Shown here: piece by piece, positions 25,255 through 32,936 of the stretch
How the letters are laid out: every line of letters begins with the position of its first letter
Position numbering within the stretch: the first letter of the stretch is position 1
Translations under genes and position numbers: made by a program
The notes under the pieces: generated by a model
The model's database searches: none
What the model saw: the letters and a program-made list of their open reading frames with translations, nothing else
Told to the model about the DNA's origin: nothing
Origin: JADJVL01 sp046331545
GTDB lineage: Bacteria > Acidobacteriota > Holophagae > Holophagales > Holophagaceae
Assembly: GCA_046331545.1 (NCBI GenBank)
Contig: JAXLQR010000002.1
Span: forward strand, 2,356,001-2,420,000
Length of the DNA stretch: 64,000 nucleotides
Reading direction: 5' to 3'

Positions 25255-26159
25255 GGGCCGTCCTCCCGGGGCGGGTCCAGGTGGACGACGAGATCGGCGA
25301 AGGCCACGTCCACGGTGCCGTCCGCGCCGCCGGCGACCAGGGGCAGGGGCAGGAGCGCCGCGCCGGTGCGCAGGCCCGCCGCCCCCTCGAAGCCCTTCCA
25401 GCCGAGCCGCCGCCCCAGGAGGGCGACGAGCACCAGGCCGGTGAGGGGCGCCGAGGGATGCTCCCGCTCCCCGCAGGTGAAGAACTTGGCCTCGGGTCCT
25501 CCGGCGCCGGCCCGCAGCACGGCCACCCGGCAGCGCAGAGGCTCGGCGTCCAGGCCGAAGGCCGCGGCCAGGGCCATCGCCTGGGCCACGGTGAAGGCCG
25601 CCGGGTCCTCGTCGTCCCGGACCTCCACCAGCAGGTAGTCGTTGAGCGGCCCGGGGCAGACGGCGTAGCGGCGCCCGTCGCCGAGGTCTCCCGGGCGCAG
25701 GTCCACCGCCACGCCGCGCCAGGTCTGACGGACCCGCGCCCCTTCCGGGTCCGAGGGCCGGCCCGCGACACGGGCCTCCACCGCCAGTTCCCGGTCTCCC
25801 GGCAGCACGAGGCTGAAGCGGGGGTCCGGGCTGTCCAGCAGTTCCGCGATCCGCGCGGCGGCGGCGGCGGCGCCGTTGCTGCAGGCCACCCGCAGCGCGC
25901 CCCGGCCGCCGTCCCCGGCCTGGTGGCAGGCGGCGCGCATGGCGCGGGCGGGGCCGGTGATGGCCACCAGCTTGTCCCGGGCGCAGCCCGCCGGCGCCGG
26001 GGGCGGGAGCACGTCCCCGGGGTCGAGCCCGCGCCCTTCCACCAGGCCGCCGTGGGTGCGCACGAAGCCGGCCGGATCGTGGATCTGCCGGGTCCAGAAG
26101 GCGCGGGGCGGCGCGAGGACCTTCACCTCGGAGGGGCTTGGACGGGGACTGGGCGGCAT
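25251..26159 (-). CDS. DapF/PhzF-superfamily protein (isomerase-like)
   Basis: This 302-residue protein has the two-lobed diaminopimelate-epimerase/PhzF layout. RVACSNGAAAAAARIAELL near residue 90 aligns with the DapF 'CGNG.RC' site and keeps one Cys. In the second lobe, CGEREHPSAPLTGLVLVALL occupies the place of DapF 'CGTGACA', or of PhzF 'EDPvTGSA', and has no Cys at the usual position. This suggests a PhzF-like isomerase or a repurposed fold rather than a true two-Cys racemase. The ribosome site is weak. It is the first of five tightly coupled genes, 42 bases after the SDR gene. Confidence 0.5.
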   Translation of the reverse strand: MPPSPRPSPSEVKVLAPPRAFWTRQIHDPAGFVRTHGGLVEGRGLDPGDVLPPPAPAGCARDKLVAITGPARAMRAACHQAGDGGRGALRVACSNGAAAAAARIAELLDSPDPRFSLVLPGDRELAVEARVAGRPSDPEGARVRQTWRGVAVDLRPGDLGDGRRYAVCPGPLNDYLLVEVRDDEDPAAFTVAQAMALAAAFGLDAEPLRCRVAVLRAGAGGPEAKFFTCGEREHPSAPLTGLVLVALLGRRLGWKGFEGAAGLRTGAALLPLPLVAGGADGTVDVAFADLVVHLDPPREDGP

Positions 26160-26201
26160 GGGATCCAGGGGGCGGGGAGAGATTGTCCCGGAGGCGCGGC
26201 C

Positions 26202-26960
26202 TCAGGGACAGAGCCCCCCGTCCACGTTCACCATCTGCCCGCTCATGTAGCTGGCCCAGTCGCTGGCGAGGAAGGCCACGACCCGGGCCACCTCCTCGGG
26301 CTCGCCCACGCGCTTCAGGATGGTGGGGCCCAGCAGCTCCTTCACCTGCTCGGGCTTCAGGTCCGAGGTCAGCTCGGTGTGGATGATGCCGGGGTTCACC
26401 GCGTTCACCAGGACGCCGAAGGGCGCCACTTCCCGGGCGAGGCTCTTGGTGAGGGCGATGACGGCGCCCTTGGAGGCGGCGTAGTTGGTCTGGCCCGCCA
26501 TGCCGATGATCCCCGTGGGGCTGACGATGTTCACGATGCGGCCCCACTTCGCGGCCATCATGCCGCGGACGAAGGCGCGGGTGGTGTAGACCGTGCCGCG
26601 GAGGTTCACGTCCATCACCTCCTCCCACTTGTCGTCGCCCATGAGGATGAAGGGGCCGTCCTTCCGCGTGCCGGCGTTGTTGACCAGGATGTCCACGGGG
26701 CCCAGTCCGGCCTTCACGCGGTCGGCGGCGGCGTTCATGGCGGGGCGGTCCTTCACGTCCGCCAGCACCACGAGGGAGCGCCGGCCGGCGGCGCGGATCT
26801 CCGCGGCCACGGCCTCCGCGGCCTCGGCGGACTTCACGCCGTGCACCACCACGTCGGCGCCCCAGGAGGCGAGTTCGAGGGCGATGGCCTTGCCGATGCC
26901 GCGGGTGGAGCCGGTGACGAAGGCGATGCGGCCTTTGAGGGGGGGATTCAGGAAGGGCAT
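26202..26960 (-). CDS. SDR-family 3-oxoacyl-ACP reductase (FabG-like)
   Basis: This 252-residue NAD(P)H-dependent reductase has the TGSTRGIGKAIA cofactor loop near residue 16, NNAGTRKDG, an active-site Ser in VSPTGIIG and YAASKGAVIALTKSLA with the catalytic YxxxK. The C-terminal SDWASYMSGQMVNVDGGL is typical of FabG. It could reduce beta-ketoacyl-ACP in fatty-acid synthesis, but no fab genes are adjacent. Its place just before the ATP-grasp/HExxH operon leaves open a role in that pathway. It is 8 bases after the pseudouridine synthase stop. Confidence 0.88.
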   Translation of the reverse strand: MPFLNPPLKGRIAFVTGSTRGIGKAIALELASWGADVVVHGVKSAEAAEAVAAEIRAAGRRSLVVLADVKDRPAMNAAADRVKAGLGPVDILVNNAGTRKDGPFILMGDDKWEEVMDVNLRGTVYTTRAFVRGMMAAKWGRIVNIVSPTGIIGMAGQTNYAASKGAVIALTKSLAREVAPFGVLVNAVNPGIIHTELTSDLKPEQVKELLGPTILKRVGEPEEVARVVAFLASDWASYMSGQMVNVDGGLCP

Positions 26961-26968
26961 GGAGGTCC

Positions 26969-28450
26969 TCAGCCGCGGGGCTTGCGGGGCTTGGCGGACG
27001 CGGGGCGCGGGCCGCGGGAGGAGGACGGGCGGGAGGAGGATGGGCGGGCAGAAGTCGGACGGGCGGAGGCGGTGCGGTCCGGCCGCCGGTCGCCGGCGGG
27101 CCGGCCTTCCCGGGAGCCCCGGGCCGGGCCGGCGCCAGGCCGGTCGCCGGGGCGCGCGGGCCGCTCGCGCCGGGGCGCCCCGCCTTCGGGCTGTTCCCGC
27201 CGGGGGCCCGGGCGTCCGGATCGGTCGCGAGGGGGGCGGGCGTCTTCGGAACGGTCGCGACGGGGCGCGCCCTCGTCGCGGCGATCCCGCCTTGGTGCGG
27301 CGCTCCCGCTCCGCTCCGGCCGGGGTCCGGCGCCCCTGGGCCTGTCCGCCCGGGGCCTGTCCGCCCGAGGCCTGTCGGCCCGGGGCCGGTCGGCGCCGTC
27401 CTCCCGCCGGCCCGCGGGCTTGGCGTGGGTCCTGGCGCGGCTGATGCGTTCGGCCTTGTGCTCCTTCGTGATGGTGGGCTTGAAGATGCCCTCTTCGCCC
27501 TTCACGCCGGCCTCGGCCCGCTGGACCCTCCGCGTGTTCCGCAGGGCCCTCAGGGCGGCCTCGAAGTCCTCGGGGACCTTGGCGCTCACGGTCACCTGGG
27601 CGTCGGTGACGGGATGGCGCAGGCCCAGGAGTTCCGCGTGCAGGGCCTGGCGCTCGATGAGCGGGCTCTCGGCGCCGTAAACGTGGTCGCCCAGCAGGGG
27701 GAAGCCCTTGTCTGCGAACTGGACGCGGATCTGGTTCCGGCGCCCGGTCTCGAGCTTGACCTCCACCACCGTGTGCCCCGGAAGGCGCTCCAGCACGCGG
27801 TAGTGGGTGATGGCGTGCTTGGCCCCCTTCTGCCCCTTGGTCACCTTCACCTTCAGGGACTTCTGGTGCTCGACCAGCTTGCTGAAGAGGCTGCCGCTGT
27901 TCTCGGGGAGCTCGCCCACCAGGATCGCGTGGTAGACCCGCTGCAGCCGATGGGCCTCGAAGAGGTCCTTGAGGCCGCGCAGGGCCTCGGGGGTCTTCGC
28001 GAAGACCAGCACGCCGCTGGTCCAGCGGTCCAGGCGGTGCACGATGTAGATGGGGACGCGCTTCATGCCGCGGCGGCGGTAGTGGTCCACCAGGGCGTCC
28101 GCCAGGCTCGGCTCGCCGCCCGTCTCGGCGGGCACGGTGAGCAGGCCCGCGGGCTTGTCCACGAAGAGGAGGTGCTCGTCCTCCCAGAGGACCTTGAAGG
28201 GTTCGCCCTCGAGCTTCCGGGCCGGTGGAAGGACCTGGTAGCGGGTGTCCGGATCCCAGGCCACCGCCACCGCGTCCCCGACGGCGAGGCGGTGCCCGTG
28301 GCCCGAGGGATCCTTCCCGTTGACCTTCACGCAGCCGGAGTCGATGAGGCCCTTCGCCTGCCGGTGGCTGATGTCCAGCACGCGGTGCAGCTCGCCGGCG
28401 AGGGCGCCGCCACCGGTTTCCACAGTCCAGGTCCGGCTCGTTCGGGTCAT
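26969..28450 (-). CDS. RluA-family rRNA pseudouridine synthase with long basic tail
   Basis: This 493-residue protein has an N-terminal S4 RNA-binding domain (about 20-80, LDISHRQAKGLIDSGCVKVN). The catalytic domain has IVHRLDRWTSGVLVFAKT, the RluA 'HRLDr.TSG' motif with the catalytic Asp, and GRRNQIRVQFADKGFPLLGD. After about residue 340 a 150-residue tail rich in Arg, Pro, Asp and Ser carries short repeats of RADRP, probably a disordered RNA-binding extension. The ATG with GGAGG five bases upstream is chosen over an extended frame. It modifies uridines in 23S rRNA or tRNA; the exact site is unknown. Confidence 0.88.
   Translation of the reverse strand: MTRTSRTWTVETGGGALAGELHRVLDISHRQAKGLIDSGCVKVNGKDPSGHGHRLAVGDAVAVAWDPDTRYQVLPPARKLEGEPFKVLWEDEHLLFVDKPAGLLTVPAETGGEPSLADALVDHYRRRGMKRVPIYIVHRLDRWTSGVLVFAKTPEALRGLKDLFEAHRLQRVYHAILVGELPENSGSLFSKLVEHQKSLKVKVTKGQKGAKHAITHYRVLERLPGHTVVEVKLETGRRNQIRVQFADKGFPLLGDHVYGAESPLIERQALHAELLGLRHPVTDAQVTVSAKVPEDFEAALRALRNTRRVQRAEAGVKGEEGIFKPTITKEHKAERISRARTHAKPAGRREDGADRPRADRPRADRPRADRPRGAGPRPERSGSAAPRRDRRDEGAPRRDRSEDARPPRDRSGRPGPRREQPEGGAPRRERPARPGDRPGAGPARGSREGRPAGDRRPDRTASARPTSARPSSSRPSSSRGPRPASAKPRKPRG
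27339..27398 (-). repeat. 15-bp tandem repeats (RADRP units) in the pseudouridine synthase tail
   Basis: Four consecutive 15-base units, the first three ggcctgtcsgcccg-like on the plus strand and the last diverged, encode RADRP-type pentapeptides. They lie in the disordered Arg/Pro-rich tail and are a slippage-prone microsatellite. Confidence 0.75.
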
Positions 28451-28629
28451 GGTCGCCTCCAGGGCCCGGCGTCCTTCAAACGCTGAGCGGCCCTCCAGGA
28501 GAGCAGCTTTCCGCGCCGCGCCCAAGGGCAAATGGCGGCGCGGCTCCCCCCGGAGGCGGGATCGGCGCGGGACCTCCCGGGTCCCGGCTGGTACCATGCA
28601 GGGTTCGGCCGAACCGGACAGGAGGCGCG

Positions 28630-30696
28630 ATGGCTTCAGAATCCATGACCCCCACCGAGCTCCACGAGGAGGCCCTGCGCCTGCACCGCGCCGGACGGAC
28701 CGCCGAGGCGGAGGCCACCTACCTCAAGGTCCTGGACCTGGAGCCCGGCCGGGCGGACGTGCATGGCCACCTGGCCGTCCTCTCCCTGGAGAAGGGCGTC
28801 TTCGACGTCGCCGAGACCCATGCCCTGAAGGCCACCGAGCTGGATCCGGCCGGGGCGGGCGCCTGGAACAACCTGGCGACCATCAAGGCGGCCCAGGGGG
28901 ACCTCCGGAGCGCCGCCGAGGTGTGGCGCAAGGCCCTCGACCTCGAGCCCGATGCCGCGGACGTCCACGCGAACCTCGGCAAGGCCCTCCGCTTCCTGGG
29001 CCGTACCGAGGAGGCCCGCGCCCACCTCGAGAAGTCCCTGCAGCTCGCCCCGGGGAACGGGCGCGCGGCCCTGGACCTGGCGGGCCTCCTGGCCGGCGAA
29101 GGCCGCGCCGCGGAGGCGATCCAGCTCCTCGCGGACCAGGCCGGCTCCGATCCGGACGCCTGGATCGCCCTGGGTGGCCTGCAGGCCGCCCAGGGTCGGC
29201 TGCCCGAGGCCGAGGCCGCCTACCGCCGGGCCCTGCGCCTCGCGCCCCAGGCCGCCGACGCCCACCTCGGGCTGGGCCGGCTCATGCTCTCCGCCGGGGC
29301 CCCGGCGGAGGCCTACGACGCCGCCGAACGGGTGCTGTACAGCCAGCCGGAGCACCCCCGCGCCTTCGCCCTCATGGCCCACGCCCTGCAGGCCCTCGGC
29401 CGCATCGAGGAGGCGGTGGACGCCTGGGCCTCGGCCGCCAACCTGGACCTCAACAACCCGGGGCTGCACCACCGCCTGCTCAGCCTCCTGCGCTACGACC
29501 CCCGCCAGAGCGAGGCCAGCCTCGCCGAGGCCCACGCGCGGTGGGGCCGCCTGGCGGGCGCGAGCGCCGTGGGCCTCTCGGACCCGGCCCGGCCCCAGGA
29601 CCGGGACCCCGAGCGCCGCCTGCGCGTCGGCTACCTCTCCGGCGACTTCGGGCCGACGCCCGGCAGCCGGATCCTCGCGGCCCTGCTGGAGTCCCACGAT
29701 CCCGGCGCGGTGGAGGTGTTCGGCTACGGCGAGGCTTCGACGGAGGACGCCCTCGCGGCGGACCTCGCCGCCCGCTGCACCTTCCGGAACCTCGCCGGCC
29801 TGGGCAACGCCGAGACCGCGGCGGCCATCCGGGAGGACCGGATCGACGTCCTGGTGGACCTGGCGGGCCATGCCCCCGGCGGCCGGCCGGGAGCCCTGGC
29901 CCTCTGCCCCGCCCCGGTGCAGGTCGCGGGGCCCGGCTACGGCTGCACCCGGGGTCTCGCCGCCCTGACCCACCGCCTGACCGATGCCTCCGCGGACCCG
30001 CTGGGCGCGGAGTCCCACGGGCCGGAATCCCTCCTCCGCCTCGACCGGCCGGCCATGGCCTACCGGCCCTTCGAGGGAGCGCCGGAGCCGGGGCCCCTGC
30101 CCGCCCTCGCCAACCGCTTCCTGACGTTCGGATATTTTGGCCCCCTGGACCGCCTGCACGACGGGGTCCTGGAGGCCTGGGCTCTGCTGCTCGCCAAGGT
30201 GGGGGGAGCGCGGCTCAGCCTGCCCGCGCTGCCGGAGGACCCCCGCAGCCGCTCCCAGTGGCTGGCGAGGCTGGAGCAGGCCGGCCTGGAGCTGGACCGC
30301 CTGGGCTTCCGGCTGCCGCCGGACTCCCTGGCCGGGCACCTCACGGCCTATACGCGGGTGGACGTGGCCCTCGCGGCCTTCCCGCACCCGTCCCCCGGAT
30401 CCCTGCTCGAGGCCCTGTGGATGGGTCTCCCCGTCCTGGGGGTCGAGTCGCGCAACCAGGCCTTCCGCACCGGCCTGTCCGTCCTGGGGCCCCTGGGCCT
30501 GGAGGCCTGGATGCCCTCCAGTCCCGGGGCCATGGCCGCCCAGGGCGTGGTCTTCGCCTCGGACGCCGCGGCCCTGGCCGCCCTGCGGGCGGGCCTCCGC
30601 GCCAGGCTGCAGGCCTCGCCGCTCCTCGACGGGAAGGGGCTCGCCCGGGCTCTGGAGAACGCCTACCGAACCCTCTGGGTCTCCGCCCTGAGCTGA
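28630..30696 (+). CDS. TPR-repeat protein O-GlcNAc transferase-like (GT41/SPINDLY)
   Basis: This 688-residue protein has about eight tetratricopeptide repeats (residues 5-290), for example AWNNLATIKAAQGDLRSAAE and DVHANLGKALRFLGRTEEAR. A GT41-type catalytic region follows: RRLRVGYLSGDFGPTPGSRI at the start of the N-lobe, VDVLVDLAGHAPGGRP-like (DVLVDLAGHAPGGRP), VQVAGPGYGCT, and DVALAAFPHPSPGSLLEALW with GLPVLGVESRN, corresponding to the UDP-sugar-binding lobe. The family adds GlcNAc or fucose-type sugars to Ser/Thr or related acceptors; bacterial targets are mostly unknown. The start has GGAGG four bases upstream. The 3' end overlaps the convergent UDG-like gene by 34 bases. Confidence 0.85.
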   Translation: MASESMTPTELHEEALRLHRAGRTAEAEATYLKVLDLEPGRADVHGHLAVLSLEKGVFDVAETHALKATELDPAGAGAWNNLATIKAAQGDLRSAAEVWRKALDLEPDAADVHANLGKALRFLGRTEEARAHLEKSLQLAPGNGRAALDLAGLLAGEGRAAEAIQLLADQAGSDPDAWIALGGLQAAQGRLPEAEAAYRRALRLAPQAADAHLGLGRLMLSAGAPAEAYDAAERVLYSQPEHPRAFALMAHALQALGRIEEAVDAWASAANLDLNNPGLHHRLLSLLRYDPRQSEASLAEAHARWGRLAGASAVGLSDPARPQDRDPERRLRVGYLSGDFGPTPGSRILAALLESHDPGAVEVFGYGEASTEDALAADLAARCTFRNLAGLGNAETAAAIREDRIDVLVDLAGHAPGGRPGALALCPAPVQVAGPGYGCTRGLAALTHRLTDASADPLGAESHGPESLLRLDRPAMAYRPFEGAPEPGPLPALANRFLTFGYFGPLDRLHDGVLEAWALLLAKVGGARLSLPALPEDPRSRSQWLARLEQAGLELDRLGFRLPPDSLAGHLTAYTRVDVALAAFPHPSPGSLLEALWMGLPVLGVESRNQAFRTGLSVLGPLGLEAWMPSSPGAMAAQGVVFASDAAALAALRAGLRARLQASPLLDGKGLARALENAYRTLWVSALS

Positions 30697-31286
30697 ACCA
30701 GCCGGCGGCAGAGATTGGCCTGCCAGGCGGCCTGCAGGTCCGCCAGCCGCAGGCCCAGGCCGCGCCCGGGCGCGGCCTGGAGCAGCCCCTGGGCCGAAGG
30801 GTGGGGCAGCACTTCCACCGAGCAGCCGTGATCGACCTGCGCCAGGGCCCAGGCGGCCCGGCGGCCCAGGGCGAAGAGGGTGAGCCCGGCCGCGGCCTCG
30901 CGCCGGGCCCGGCCGAGCTCCCCCGCCAGCCGCGCCAGGTTGGCGGGATGCTTCAGCTCCGCGTTCGTGGGGGCCCGGAACCGCTCGCCATCGGAGGTCG
31001 GGCAGACCGCCAGGGCGTTGCCCAGGGCCACGCCGGTCAGGACGGGCCGGAGGCCCAGGTCGCGGAAGCGCTGGCCATCCCAGGTCTCGTAGGCGGCCGG
31101 GGGGACCACGGCCAGGCCTGCCTCCTCCAGGCAGAGGTAGACCGGAAGCCCGGCCCGGTCCCCCCAGAAGGGGATTCCGGACCGGTCCGCGCCCCGGGGC
31201 CCGGGGGCCTCGCCGACCAGGAAGGCGAAGACCGGCCCGGTTGATGGGAAAAAGGCGGGAACGAAGGACTGGAGGATCCGACCCAT
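30663..31286 (-). CDS. Uracil-DNA glycosylase superfamily protein
   Basis: This 207-residue protein has FAFLVGEAPGPRGADRSGIP, which matches the 'vGeaPG..E...G.pf.G.aG..L' motif of family 4/5-type uracil-DNA glycosylases. FALGRRAAWAL and VLPHPSAQGL (the His/Ser-containing 'HPS' loop) complete the pattern. The four Cys ligands for an Fe-S cluster seen in family 4 are not evident, so it may belong to a cluster-free branch or have another role. It is convergent with the TPR-GT41 gene. Confidence 0.7.
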   Translation of the reverse strand: MGRILQSFVPAFFPSTGPVFAFLVGEAPGPRGADRSGIPFWGDRAGLPVYLCLEEAGLAVVPPAAYETWDGQRFRDLGLRPVLTGVALGNALAVCPTSDGERFRAPTNAELKHPANLARLAGELGRARREAAAGLTLFALGRRAAWALAQVDHGCSVEVLPHPSAQGLLQAAPGRGLGLRLADLQAAWQANLCRRLVQLRAETQRVR

Positions 31287-31346
31287 GGCATTCCAGTCTA
31301 GGCGGCCTATGTTTTCCCATCACCCTGGCACCCGAGGGAGGCGACC

Positions 31347-31550
31347 ATGAGCTGGAACGGCGTCGAGCGTCGGAACGAAATCCTTGCAGCGACGGGAGAT
31401 GTGAAGCTTGTGGAACGGGCCCCCATCTTCCTGCGCGGCGCCTTCCTGGACGACGACACGGAACTGCCCCCCCGCCTCACCCGGACGGACCTCTCCCATC
31501 CGGAGGCCTTCCACCAGCGCCTCGCGGCCTGGCTGATGAAGCAGCACTGA
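31347..31550 (+). CDS. Small hypothetical protein
   Basis: This 67-residue soluble, slightly acidic protein resembles no family I recognise. The ATG has GGAGG five bases upstream, and codon use fits the genome. There is no signal peptide or membrane segment. It stands alone between the UDG-like gene (divergent) and the end of the sulfur operon (convergent). The good ribosome site and composition support a real gene. Confidence 0.6.
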   Translation: MSWNGVERRNEILAATGDVKLVERAPIFLRGAFLDDDTELPPRLTRTDLSHPEAFHQRLAAWLMKQH

Positions 31551-31601
31551 GCGCTCCGCGCCCGGGACGCCCGGAACGCGGACCCCGGGGCCACCTCCGC
31601 T

Positions 31602-32936
31602 TCAGAGGGAGAGGGGCGCCAGGGCCAGGGGACGCGCGGCGGCCTCCAGGTGGATCCGGTGCAGCCGGGGGACGAGATCCCCAAGCCGATCCTCGGGGAC
31701 GAGGAAGGACACGCTGATGGGGGAGCTCCCGGCGAGCAGGCCGCCGACGCGCTCCAGGCCGACCGGCGCCAGGAGCCTCAGGGCGCCGCCCGGCGTGGCG
31801 CGGAGGCCCTCCCCGACCAGGGCCACCAGGGCCCAGCCCGCCTGGACCTCCACGCCGCGGTCCGCAGTGGCCGCGAGGGCGCGGACGGCGGACTCGGAGG
31901 CCGCCCTCACGACCAGGAGCGTCCCCTCGGGCCCCACGATCGCCCCGAACCGGTGCACGCCGGCTTCCCGCAGGTCCCGGTCGGTCCGGGCCAGGGCTTC
32001 GAGGTCTCCCCGGGCGGGGAGGCGGAGGAGGTGGAGGCCCTCCTTGTAGGCGACGCAGGCCACGGAACCGGGCTCCCGGGGGGGTGCGTGGCGTGTCACC
32101 CGCGTGGAGGCGGCGGGCCGGAGGAGGTTCGCCACCCGGAGCTCGAGCCCCGCGGCCTCGGCGCGGAGCAGCACCTCCGGGGGCAGGGCGCGTCCCCCGA
32201 AGCCCGAGAGGGCCAGGGCCTCCGCGTGGCTCAGGACCGGCAGCCGGCGCGCGCCCGGCACCAGGGAAGGATCGGCGGTGAGGATCCCTTCCTCCAGGGT
32301 CCAGATGCAGACCTCCCGGAGGCCCCACGCGCAGGCCCTCCCCACCGCGGCCTGGACCGGGTCCCCGGGTCCTTCAGGCCAGGACGGGTCGCCGTCCTCG
32401 GTTCCGGCTCCTCCCGCCAGGACCTGGAGAGTCTCGGGGCCGGGCGGCCGAGGTGGCCCCGGAGGCTGGGCCCGGGCGTCCGCGGGCCCGGGGAGTTCGA
32501 CCCGGGCGCGCAGGCCTCTTCGCGCCAGGGCGGCGGCGAAGAGGGTGGCCGACAGCCCTCCCAGCGCCGCCTGGGCGGCGCCCCGGGTGCGGGGGGAGGC
32601 GTGGCCCACGAGGGCCGCCCCCTGCACGAGCTCCCCCAGCCGTCGGAGGAGGGTGTCCGCCGCCTGGAGGTAGGGCGCCTGGGAGCCCAGGTCGCCGGCG
32701 AGGGCGTGCAGGAGGTCCGAGGCCTCCCGGGCCTCCGCCGCGGCCCGGTCCGGCTCCCCGCGACCCGCGGCCGCAAGGGACCGATCCAGGGCCGCCCGGC
32801 AGGGGGACGGGGCATCCACCACGGCGAGCACCGGCGCGGGGTGCTCCCCGGCCACCACGGCCAGCGCGGCCTGCCAGCCCGAGGCCGCGGCCAGCACGTC
32901 GGCGCCGAAGGCCTGGACACGCACGGCGGGGCTCAC
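31602..32936 (-). CDS. Degenerate aspartokinase-like protein with ACT-type C-terminus
   Basis: This 444-residue protein aligns with aspartate kinase along its length but lacks catalytic signatures. The N-terminal 'KFGGTS' loop is replaced by VQAFGADVL, and the 'LGRGGSD' aspartate-binding loop by a PEGPGDPV-type sequence. The later region is well kept: REVCIWTLEEGILTADPSLV, RRLPVLSHAEALALSGFGGR and RVANLLRPAASTRV. The last 150 residues look like tandem ACT regulatory domains. It starts at GTG, overlapping the cysN stop by four bases, as the last gene of the SAM-riboswitch sulfur operon. It is probably catalytically dead, perhaps an amino-acid-sensing regulator. This is inference. Confidence 0.72.
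   Translation of the reverse strand: MSPAVRVQAFGADVLAAASGWQAALAVVAGEHPAPVLAVVDAPSPCRAALDRSLAAAGRGEPDRAAAEAREASDLLHALAGDLGSQAPYLQAADTLLRRLGELVQGAALVGHASPRTRGAAQAALGGLSATLFAAALARRGLRARVELPGPADARAQPPGPPRPPGPETLQVLAGGAGTEDGDPSWPEGPGDPVQAAVGRACAWGLREVCIWTLEEGILTADPSLVPGARRLPVLSHAEALALSGFGGRALPPEVLLRAEAAGLELRVANLLRPAASTRVTRHAPPREPGSVACVAYKEGLHLLRLPARGDLEALARTDRDLREAGVHRFGAIVGPEGTLLVVRAASESAVRALAATADRGVEVQAGWALVALVGEGLRATPGGALRLLAPVGLERVGGLLAGSSPISVSFLVPEDRLGDLVPRLHRIHLEAAARPLALAPLSL

Noticed and set aside
20942..26960. RiPP precursor peptide gene within the ATP-grasp/HExxH operon
   Set aside because: Gaps are only 42-73 bases and hold no short frame with a ribosome site. The many overlapping short frames are shadows of the enzymes.
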